A stretch of DNA of 64,000 nt from the NCBI RefSeq assembly GCF_032854445.1, contig NC_088307.1, positions 6,338,017 to 6,402,016 of the forward strand, given 5' to 3'. The stretch's first letter is position 1. Every line of letters starts with the position of its first letter. Position numbers and translations under genes: made by a program. Of the stretch, positions 47,401 through 59,400 are shown piece after piece. The notes below the pieces were generated by a model, which did not search any database, had not been told where the DNA came from, and saw nothing but the letters and a program-made list of their open reading frames with translations. The stretch is from Liolophura sinensis (lineage: Eukaryota > Mollusca > Polyplacophora > Chitonida > Chitonidae).

Positions 47401-50400
47401 TTTATATTTGTGGTTGGATTAACTCAGACTGGTGAATCAAGTGTCACGGGTTAATGTTTGTATCAATGCCTGGATTAACTCAAACTGATCAATCAAGTGC
47501 CACCGGTTAATATTCGTATCAATGCCTGGATTAACTCAGACTGGTGAATCAAACGGGTTAATGTTTGTATCAATGCCTGGATTAACTCAGACTGGTGAAT
47601 CAAACGGGTAAATGTTTGTATCAGTGCCTGGATTAACTCAGACTAGTGAATCAAGTGTCACGGGTAAATGTTTGTATCAATGCCTGGATTAACTCAGACT
47701 GGTGAATCAAGTGTCACGGGATAATGTTTGTATCAGTGCTTGGATTAACTCAGACTGGTGAATCAAGTGTTACGGGTAAATGTTTGTATCAATGCCTGGA
47801 TTAACTCAGACTGGTGAATCAAGGGTTACGGGTAAATGTTTGTATCAATGCTTGGATTAACTCAGACTGGTGAATCAAGTGTCACGGGATAATGTTTGTA
47901 TCAATGCTTGGATTAACTCAGACTGGTGAATCAAGTGTCACGGGTAAATGTTTGTATCAATGCCTGGATTAAACTTCATTTTCAAATTATACGATGGGTT
48001 GAGGATACCGAAATGTCCGGCGTAAACCACCGAGCTTTGGCAAGCTACTGTCCCTCATTTGACGTACATGAAAGTCACGGCACACTGTACATCCACTGGA
48101 CCAGTCCTAGTCAGTACGGGTCGTCTCCAATCCTTAACGTTAAGCCTGAAGGGTCAGTTCTAGACGCTATCGGTAATTGCACGTGCGATAGTTGGTCACT
48201 ACACAAAATAGAAATATAAAGTAGTTTGCCCTGTTCAAATCGCTCGGGAGACCTGCAGCCCCTCGTTCACGTTTTATTTCTTACCTACCCTATCTGTGAT
48301 GGACCAGTCTTAGCCAATAATCACACTGTGTCTTATCGATTACTAAGTTATCTCTAATAGACCAGTAATCATACTATGTCTGATGGCACAGTTGTAATCA
48401 ATAACTACGTTACGTGTGATGCACGAGCCCTCGTCAGTAATTACGATACGTGTCAGTTCTAAGCAGTACCTACGCTGCGTTCTCGTCACCGGCCAGTCCT
48501 AGTCAGTAACTATATGGGCAACTCGTGAAGAATCAGTCCTTGTCAGTAACTACGCTACATGAGATGGCCCAGTCCATGTCAGTAACTACGCTACATGTGA
48601 TAGCCCAGTCCTTGTCAGTAACTAAGCTACGTGTGATGAGCCAGTCCTTGTCAGTAATTACGCTACGTGTGATGAGCCAGTCCTTGTCAGTAACTACGCT
48701 ACGTGTGATAGGCCAGTCTTGTTTAGTACATTCGCTAGGTGTGTTAGACCAATATGTGTCGATAACTGCGCTACGCGTAATGTGCCAGTATTCATCAGTA
48801 ACGACGCTACTTCTGATGGGCCAATCCACGTCAGTAACCACGCTACGTGTAATGGGCCAGTCCTTGTCAGTAACGAAGCTACTTGTGATGGGCCAGTATT
48901 CATCAGTAACGACGCTACTTGTGATGGGCCAGTCCACGTCTGTAACTACGCTACGTGTGTCTTCGTCAGTTTTTACGTTACGTGTCTTTACAGAACAGCA
49001 TTTATCTGGAAAACTTCAACACAGACGCATCTGACCCCACAACAAATTCACACTTTCAACATCATCGTCAGAGGGTTCTGTAACTGGGGTGTTTCTTTCG
49101 TCACTTTATAATGAATATGACATGAGATACTCCAAAATCATTGTTTCTAACCTGGGCCACAAGCCAGAGCACTACTCTGCGACCATGTTCCGTAGACACA
49201 GTGGTTCATGTTGTTTTTCGCTATCCTGTAACCCGTGTCACAAACTAGTTTAGCCGTCGCTTGGTGGGGGACACGTTTTGTAACTCTGGCCGTGTCGTCA
49301 TCAGAATAGATGATTCTCCCGTGAGTAATACTCTCCAGTAATTCACACGACGCTGTAAGCAAAGTAGAGTTTGGAAATAGACATTCTGTTGTAGTTTACA
49401 TGAACAGTAGACCAAAAGTACATCTACTAGGTTTGTATTAAATGAGAAGGCAATCGATTAGAGTGATTGCTTGGGGTCTAACGTCGTACTTAATTTTTCA
49501 GACATATGACGACGATAATCGATTAGACGATTAAAGTTAGAGAAAACTAATGGAAACAGAAATAATCAAAGTACAAGTACAAATTCCACTATTTTGAAAA
49601 AAAAATAATGTGTTAATTTTAAAAGAAAGTATGTATTTATGTATGCTATGGGTTTTAGGATGTGCTTAACAATTTTTGTCATGTGACGACAAATAATAGA
49701 AAGTCTTTTGTCTAAATGATGCTACTAGAATGTATTCTGTTATAGCAGCAGATTATTGTATTAAATGTAGCTCGCACACCCTCTAAATTTGACAAACATA
49801 ATGTGCTAAAATAAGACGGTATGTTAAATATTATACAGAATTACGTTACAATAACGAAATATATTCTAGCATCACTCAGACAACAGAATTTTGGTTAAGA
49901 TGAACACTTTATTCTTTTCATCAAGACAGAGTGAGCCTATCGCTATCAGTACCGGAAATGAATCTCATATCACCAGAAAGACAAAACTGTATATACTTGT
50001 ATGTCTTCAGCAGGTCGGGAAAACAAGATGGATCGGCGAAAAAGAAATAAACAAGAGCCACGCAATTTTACCTGCTTCACAACTGGGGACCCTGGGTTGT
50101 CATTCTCCGTAATGGCATCTGGCTTTGGAGACACCATCCTTCAAATGAAACCGTTTAGGATATTTGCATCTTATCTGGAGAGTGGAGTTGTGACTTAATT
50201 TGCCGTCCTCTGTGTATGTTTGAGATATTACTTCCTCAAACCGTTTCGCTTCGTAAAAACAAGGTTCTGTAAATTAATAAAAAATCTCAATGGTCTCCTT
50301 ATGTCAAATGTCTGAAAATTAATATAAAAATCGTATCTTTGTTTATACTAAAGATAGAACAACGATATAACGGTCAAAATAATCCTTATCAAGGAGTGAA

Positions 50401-53400
50401 TGTATACAATAAAACCATCAGTAGTTAAGCTCAATCGAATTACATTCTAAAACAATGGCAAGGGCTAAAATATGCATAACTCTATGTTAAAAAAATTCAA
50501 TTGGTCATGTAAAATGTCGTATCTTATACAACTAAGAAGTTCAAGAAATGTTACTGAAACAAACAGTAAACTTTAAATGATTAATTTTGCACTGCTATTG
50601 TCATAAATTACCAAAACGCGAGTATGGTGCGCATTGCCCGTTTATGAAATTTCTAACGAAACAGACGAATAATTTCAAACTACACATGGCATAAAGCTGC
50701 AAATGATAATCTAAATAACCGAGGACGAAAAGATTAGACACAGAATTTGTTTTCATTAAAAAAATTGTGGAAATCCAATGTCCTGTGGCCGTCTACAGTC
50801 GAGATTAAGGCATCAGTCAGCACGTTGACCGACTTACTGATTCACCCATGTAGGTGTAATATTGATTTTTTGTTTGATTGATTGATTTATTGATTGACTG
50901 ACTTGTGAGCCCAGATGATTTATGCTTCACACATCTTGAGAATTATTATGATTTACGTTTGACAACAGGTTTGGAGATCGACCACAATCCCAGAAGTACG
51001 TGAACTACTTTCGAGTACACTATACATGCTTATTGTGCTTTTTGGATGATGACAGAATAGATTATGTTATTGTTATAAACTACTGTGTTATATATGACAG
51101 TCTTGTTCCGTTAGTCCCGCAGAATATACCTCTGCTGGTGCAAGGGGATATTGTTTTAGCTATATGAAGATATCATGTGGTAACAACGTAATCTGCTCTA
51201 TGTTAAATTTAGCAGACTAGGGATTAGAAAAGCATAAAATTGTGGTTGAGAAAACACGTGATGACCACCAAACAGGAGTCCTGGTGATTTTACAGGGATT
51301 AAATATCTGACAAAGCTGCGATAAAGTATTAACCTTTCGATAAAGTTGAATTCTCAAGACTTATTGATGTTCCGGTTGAATCCCAAGTTCGGTTTTTGCC
51401 TAGGACTTCAAAATTCTCTATCTTGGTATTTCCTCTCAAATCCTCTTGTAAAGGTACAAGTAAAGCAGATGTCGATCCCGAGGCAGTGAAACAATGTAAA
51501 TTGTACCGGCGTAGAATTTAACTTGTCTACACATTGGGTGAGTCAGGGAATCAGTGTATACCAGATGTAAGGATGTGTTAGAGTGGTAAAGTCAGCGAAA
51601 CTTTCCTTTTGCAGTTGAATAGGAGCGGGGCTGAGCCTTACCCACGGAGAGTTCAGCTGGCGTGAGCTAAACCATTGCTTACACTGAGCATACATAAATA
51701 AATAAATCAATCAGTCAGTCAACGAAAACATAGACGCTTTATTGCCTGCCTATATTTACGAGACAATATTCTTATTTACGGAAGCCCACAAAAATAACTA
51801 TTTATTTACATTGAATAGTCATTCTTGAACACATTTTTTAAAATAATTTCTTTGTTATTTATATTTTTGTTGTTAAAATGTGAACAGTTGTAAGAAGTCA
51901 GATGTTTTGTTGCAATTTTTTTCTAATTCCATAGTGTAATCCTGCGCAGAGAGATGTTTAGTAATAGAACTATTTAAATTTAGATATCTATTTCAGCAAC
52001 AAGACGCATTAAACACACTTGGAGTGTCTTCAGCTGTTTTAGTGCTTATTGCATTTATTTACAACAGTATGGCAGAGAAAATGAAAATCGAGCGGTAAGG
52101 TTAAATTAAATCGAGTATTATTACGGAGTTTATGGCGCAAAAGAATAATTAACTGTCAGCAGGTGTATGGCTGGTGGAATTTGCTTCCATTTGATGTTTA
52201 TAGAGCACGTGGATTGGCAGGCTACTTACCCATATATTTAAGCTAAGAGAATGAAAAAGTTCGTTAAAAAATGTGCCATTCAAGTCCGATTGAAATATTG
52301 CTAATTTTCATGTGAGTGGTGAAGCAAAGTTTGTACACATTAGATGTGAGCTTAAAGTGAAAGACAGCACCTGACTTATGTTTATGTCCACTGAAAGACT
52401 ACCATTCAAAGTATCTTAAACCGGCATTAAATATGTTTTAGAATTTTTAAACCCAGTAAAAGTCTGGTGAAACTTCGTCTTGACACAGCTTAAGCACGTC
52501 TCCACTATCGAGGGCAAGGTGACGTAACGTTTACTCTAGCTCTCTAACGTCGAAGTTATTTTCCATATTATATTCAAAGCAGTAGCCTATAGCAGATAAA
52601 ACTTGTACACTTTGGCGATGAAGGTCCAAGCGATATATAGGTTTTTCGGAAATTGGACATACTGGAAGGATATTTCTTCCATTGCTTGAACTGTTGATAC
52701 AGTACGCCTGGTATATCATTTACAGTTTAAACGCATTATTCCTCTGTCGTCACATAATTGTTATGTTCGAATGTAGAGGTTGAACTGACATGGAGAGGTG
52801 CTGGCGGGAAATTTATTGCATTTATTGGTCAATAATTATCACGTGCCTCGCAGGGATTGGATGATTTATTTCCCACCCATTCCATTGGCATCAACTTGCC
52901 CCAAATCATAACAACAAAACCAAGACCGTTACATATTAACAAAACGGAGAGAGCGATTGTTTTCGGTGTTATTGTTTCCCCCTAATGACCCCATTATTTC
53001 ATAACGATACGTTAAAATAGAAATATAAAGTAGTTTGCCCTGTTCAAATCGCTCGGGAGACCTGCAGCCCCTCGTTCACGTTTTATTTCTTACCTACCCT
53101 ATCTGTGATGGACCAGTCTTAGCCAATAATCACACTGTGTCTTATCGATTACTAAGTTATCTCTAATAGACCAGTAATCATACTATGTCTGATGGAACAG
53201 TTGTAATCACTAACTACGTTACGTGTGATGCACGAGCCCTCGTCAGTAATTACGATACGTGTCAGTTCTAAGCAGTACCTTTGCTACGTTCTCGTCACCG
53301 GCCAGTCCTAGTCAGTAACTATATGGGCAACTCGTGAAGAATCAGTCCTTGTCAGTAACTACGCTACATGTGATGGACCAGTCCTTGTCAATACATACGG

Positions 53401-56400
53401 TACGTGTGATGGACCAGTCCTTGTCAATACATACGCTACGTGTGATGAACCAGTCCATGTCAGTACATACGCTACGTGTGATGGACCAGTCCTTGTCAGT
53501 AACTACGCTACGTGTGATGGACCAGTCCTTGTCAATACATACGCTACATGTGATGGACCAGTCCTAATCACTAACTGCGCTACATGTCACTACGCTACCA
53601 GTCACTACGCTACGTGTGATGATCCAATCCTTGTCAGTAACTACGCTACGTGTGATGGACCAGTCTTGTTTAGTACACTCGCTACGTGTGATGAACCAGT
53701 AATTGTCGATAACTACGCTACGTGTAATGTGCCAGTATTCATCAGTAACGACGCTACTTCTGATGGGCCAATCCACGTCAGTAACTACGCTAGGTGTGAT
53801 GGGCCAGCCTTTGTCAGTAACGACGCTACTTGTGATGGGCCAGTCCTCGTCAGTAACTACGCTACGTGTAATGTGCCAGTATTCATCAGTAACGACGCTA
53901 CTTCTGATGGGCCAGTCCACGTCTGTAACTACGCTACGTATTGAAAAGCGGTCTTCGTCAGTTCTTACGTTACGTGTCTTTACAAAACAGCATTTATCTG
54001 GAAAACTTCAACACAGACGCATCTGACCCCACAACAAATTCACACTTTCAACGTCATCGTCATAGGGTTCTGTAACTGGGGTGTTTCTTTCGTCACTTTA
54101 TAATGAATATGACATGAGATACTCCAAAATCATTGTTTCTAACCAGGGTCACAAGCCAGAGCACTACTCTGAGACCATATTCCGTAGACACAGTGGGTCA
54201 TGTTGTTTTTCGCTATCCTGTAACCCATGTCACAAACTAGTTTAGCCGTCGCTTGGTGGGGGACACGTTTTGTAACTCTGGCCGTGTCGTCATCAGAATA
54301 GATGATTCTCCCGTGAGTAATACTCTCCAGTAATTCACACGACTCTGTAAGCAAAGTAGAGTTTGGAAATAGACATTCTGTTACAGCTTACATGGACAGC
54401 AGACCAAAAGTACATCTACTAGGTTTGTATTAAATGAGAAGGCAATCGATTAGAGTGATTGCTTGGGGTCTAACGTCGTACTTAACAATTTTTCAGACAT
54501 ATGACGACGATAATCGATTAGACGATTAAAGTTAGAGAAAACTAATGGAAACAGAAATAATCAAAGTACAAGTACAAATTCCACTATTCTGAAAAACATA
54601 ATGTGTTAAATTTAAAAGAAAGTATGTATTTATGTATGCTATGGGTTTTAGGATGTGCTTAACAATTTTTGTCATGTGACGACAAATAATAGAAAGTCTT
54701 TTATCTAAATGATGCTACTAGAATGTATTCTGTTATAGCAGCAGATTATTGTATTAAATGTAGCTCGCACATCCTTTAAATTTGACAAACATAATGTGCT
54801 AAAATAAGACGGTATGTTAAATATTATACAGAATTACGTTACAATAACGAAATATATTCTAGCATCACTCAGACAACAGACTTTTGGTTAAGATGAACAC
54901 TTTATTCTTTTCATCAAGACAGAGTGAGCCTATCGCTATCAGTACCGGAAATGAATCTCATATCACCAGAAAGACAAAAATGTATATACTTGTATGTCTT
55001 CAGCAGGTCGGGAAAACAAGATGGATCGGCGAAAAAGAAATAAACAAGAGCCACGCAATTTTACCTGCTTCACAACTGGGGACCCTGGGTTGCCATTCTC
55101 CGTAATGGCATCTGGCTTTGGAGACACCATCCTTCAAATGAAACCGTTTAGGATATTTGCATCTTATCTGGAGAGTGGAGTTGTGACTTAATTTGCCGTC
55201 CTCTGTGTATGTTTGAGATATTACTTCCTCAAACCGTTTCGCTTCGTAAAAACAAGGTTCTGTAAATTAATAAAAAATCTCAATGGTCTCCTTATGTCAA
55301 ATGTCTGAAAATTAATATAAAAATCGTATCTTTGTTTATACTAAAGATAGAACAACAATATAACGGTCAAAATAATCCTTATCAAGGAGTGAATGTATAC
55401 AATAAAACCATCAGTAGTTAAGCCCAATCGAATTACATTCTAAAACAATGGCAAGGGCTAAAATATGCATAACTCTATGTTAAAAAAATTCAATTGGTCA
55501 TGTAAAATGTCGTATTTTATACAACTAAGAAGTTCAAGAAATGTGACTGAAACAAACAGTAAACTTTAAATGATTAATTTTGCACTGCTATTGTCATAAA
55601 TTACCAAAACGCGAGTATGGTGCGCATTGCCCGTTTATGAAATTTCTAACGAAACAGACGAATAATTTCAAACTACACATGGCATAAAGCTGCAAATGAT
55701 AATCTAAATAACCGAGGACGAAAAGATTAGACACAGAATTTGTTTTCATTAAAAAAATTGTGGAAATCCAATGTCCTGTGGCCGTCTACAGTCGAGATTA
55801 AGGCATCAGTCAGCACGTTGACCGACTTACTGATTCACCCATGTAGGTGTAATATTGATTTTTTGTTTGATTGATTGATTTATTGATTGACTGACTTGTG
55901 AGCCCAGATGATTTATGCTTCACACATCTTGAGAATTATTATGATTTACGTTTGACAACAGGTTTGGAGATCGACCACAATCCCAGAAGTACGTGAACTA
56001 CTTTCGAGTACACTATACATGCTTATTGTGCTTTTTGGATGATGACAGAATAGATTATGTTATTGTTATAAACTACTGTGTTATATATGACAGTCTTGTT
56101 CCGTTAGTCCCGCAGAATATACCTCTGCTGGTGCAAGGGGATATTGTTTTAGCTATATGAAGATATCATGTGGTAACAACGTAATCTGCTCTATGTTAAA
56201 TTTAGCAGACTAGGGATTAGAAAAGCATAAAATTGTGGTTGAGAAAACACGTGATGACCACCAAACAGGAGTCCTGGTGATTTTACAGGGATTAAATATC
56301 TGACAAAGCTGCGATAAAGTATTAACCTTTCGATAAAGTTGAATTCTCAAGACTTATTGATGTTCCGGTTGAATCCCAAGTTCGGTTTTTGCCTAAGACT

Positions 56401-59400
56401 TCAAAATTCTCTATCTTGGTATTTCCTCTCAAATCCTCTTGTAAAGGTACAAGTAAAGCAGATGTCGATCCCGAGGCAGTGAAACGGTAATCGGTTCAAT
56501 TCAATTTCATTTGTTCATCATCAAATAGTTTTATTTATTTATTTATCTATTTCATTGGTATTTTATGCCGTTCTCAAAAATATTTCACTGACGGCGGCAA
56601 GCATTATGGTGGGAGGGAATCGGGCAAAACCCCGGGGGACACCCATGATTATCCCTAAGTTGCAGACGTGGAGATATATCACACCTTAATATTGCCATGG
56701 GTGTCTTATTTAGATTAAAAATAAAGGCCAAATAAATGGATATCTGTCAGAATATTGCGTTTCAGCAAAGTTTCATAAATTTCACAGGGTTGTATCAATG
56801 CCTGTGTTAACTCAGACTAGTGAATCAGGTCTCACGGGTTAATGTTTATATTTGTGGTTGGATTAACTCAAACTGGTGAATCATGTGTCACGGGTTAATG
56901 TTTGTATCAATGCTTGGATTAACTCAGACTGGTGAATCAAATGCCACGGGTTAATATTTGTATCAGTGCCTGGATTAACTCAGACTGGTGAATCAAACTG
57001 GTAAACGTTTGTATCAATGCCTGGATTAACTCAGACTGGTGAATTCAGTATCACGTGTAAATGTTTGTATCAGTGCTTGGATTAACTCAGACTGGTGAAT
57101 CAAGGGTTACGGGATAATGTTTGCATCAATGCTTGGATTAACTCAGACTGGTAAATCAAGTGTCACGGGTAAATGTTTGTATAAGTGCTTGGATTAACTC
57201 AGACTAGTGAATTAAGTGTCACGGGATAATGTTTATATCAATGCTTGGATTAACTCAGACTGGTGAATCAAGTGTCACGGGTAAATGTTTGTATAAGTGC
57301 TTGGATTAACTCAGACTGGTGAATTAAGTGTCACGGGATAATGTTTGTATCAGTGCCTGGATTAACTCAGACTAGTGAATCAAGTGTCTCGGGATAATGT
57401 TTGTATCAATGCCTGGGTTAATTCAGACTGGTGAATCAAGTGTCACGGGTAAATGTTTGTATCAATGCCTTGATTAACTCAGACTGGTGAATCAAGTGTC
57501 ACGGGTTAATGTTTTATCAGTGCCTGGATTAACTCAGACTGGTGAATCAAGTGTCACGGGTAAATGTTTGTATCAATGCCTTGATTAACTCAGACTGGTG
57601 AATCAAGTGTCACGGGTTAATGTTTTATCAGTGCCTGGATTAACTCAGACTGGTGAATCAAGTGTCACGACTTAATGTTTGTATCAGTGCCTGGATGAAC
57701 TCAGACTAGTGAATCAAGTGTCACGACTTAATGTTTGTATCAATGCCTGGATTAACTCAGACTGGTGAATCAAGTGTCACGAGTTAGTGTTTGTATCAAT
57801 GCCTGGGTTAATTCAACTAATTAATCAAGTGTCACGGGTAAATGTTTGTACCAATGCCTGGATTACCTCAGGCTGGTGAATCAAGTGTTACGGGTTAATG
57901 TTTGTATCAATGCCTGGGTTAACTCAGACTGGTGAATCAAGTGCCACAACTTAATGTTTGCATTCATGCCTAGGGTTAACTCACATTATAGATTCAAGTG
58001 CCACAGGTTAATGTTTGCGTTAATGTGTGGTTACAAAGCCTTCGTTCAGACAATTACTTACCAGACTCACATTGAAGATTTCCACTGATTTCCCACGTGG
58101 TGTTGTAACATGTCAATTGCGGACTGATTCCCTTATGAACAGTTCTATATCCCTTTCTACATTGCAATTTCAGAATAGCGTCGTGCTCGAATCTAGTAGC
58201 TGTTGAGTCATCCATCACTTCCATACCCAGGGGTAAATCTTTTGGATACGAACAATAATCTGAAGTGGGATGAATGAAAAGTGAATTGGCAGAGAGTCTG
58301 CCTGGACGATTGGGTAAGATATTGATTAATTACCTTTCGTCATTAATTAAGCCCACAAAATTATTTTTGTGGGCTTCCGTAAACAAGAATATTGTCTCGT
58401 AAATATGGGCAGACAATAAAGCGTCTATGTTTTTTATGACTGACTGATTGATTCATTGATTTATTGATTTATTGATTTATGTATTTATGCATTAATTTAT
58501 TCATCACTAGACAGGGATGCTCAGTGTAAGCAATGGTTTTGGCCACAAACTCCAATGGTTACTAACTGGCTGACTCACTGAATGACTAAATCACTGATTG
58601 GCTGACTCGTGCACTGGCTCTTTCACCGTTTAGTAATCGTTGAATCCTTCAGTTGCGGAATAGGCTATTTGTCCAATGATCCAGTCAGCAGACTGTTCGT
58701 TCAGTGTTTCATTAACAGAAGGCTAATCAACAGATTTATTAACGGATTAACTGATAGTTGGTTGGATGATTACAGATAAGGTATCCTCAGCTTAGATCCC
58801 CTGTTCCCATTTTCTTTAACCCCATTTAACTTAGTCCGCTCATTACATTGTTCTGATAGCACAGTGCAGAATGGAAACACACAATCAGGAATTTTGTTAT
58901 ATTCTTATTTCGAAACTTAACGGCTTTAGTTACAACCGCGAGAGAACTCTCCAAGAGATATTCTGATAACACGTTTTACACAGCAAACCAGCCGCTAGGC
59001 CTGTTGTTTCTGCAGTGTTTGTCCCTATTCGTACAGGGGGAGTGGAAAGTGATTATGCCATCAGATTTTGTCTGTCGGCGTATTTCTTAGTGAACAGCTG
59101 GATCCCATACTCGCACAAAAATTAGTCTATACTTTCGTATTTGGTCTCTAAGACATACGCGTGTGAACAAATGAATTGTAGATTTCATGACAAATTATGC
59201 GATACTATATGTATTTGGTCTCTAAGACACGCGTGTGAACAAATGGATTGTAGATTTCGTGACAAATTAGGCTGTACTATATGTATTTGGTCTCTAAGAC
59301 ACGCGTGTGAACAAGTGCATTCTAGATTTCATGACAAATTAGCCTATACTATATGTATTTGGTCTCTAAGACACGCGTGTGAACAAATGGATTGTAGATT

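Larger units (their letters stand above)
43722..47970. repeat. Duplicated cassette block 2 (4,249 bp)
   Basis: Same layout as block 1: SINE-3 remnant, 36-bp array (44040-44742), exon A (44903-45103), SINE-2 tail remnant, exon B with a stop (45823-46017), SINE-1 partial copy (47086-47230) and 56-bp array (47341-47970). It is virtually identical to the first 3 kb of block 3. The 1.36-kb block-1 insert between the two 61-bp direct repeats is absent. Confidence 0.92.
47971..51491. repeat. Duplicated cassette block 3 (recombinant)
   Basis: Matches block 2 almost base for base from 47971 to about 50,500. From about 50,970 it carries the block-4 variants (GGAGATCG, TTCCGTTAG, CATGTGGTAACAACG) plus the 193-bp GATTTTACAGG..GGCAGTG stretch found otherwise only in block 4. 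It diverges from both after GGCAGTGAAACAA at 51491. Contains a 36-bp array (48289-48991), exon A and the stop-bearing exon B. Confidence 0.9.
52731..58020. repeat. Duplicated cassette block 4 (most diverged)
   Basis: Starts with sequence homologous to 39374-39720, then a 36-bp array (53097-53973), exon A (54144-54344), SINE-2 tail remnant (54455-54513), exon B (55065-55259), the 193-bp stretch missing from blocks 1 and 2, SINE-1 partial copy (56528-56672, minus) and the longest 56-bp array. Both exons are intact, so it may be closest to the ancestral arrangement. Confidence 0.88.
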
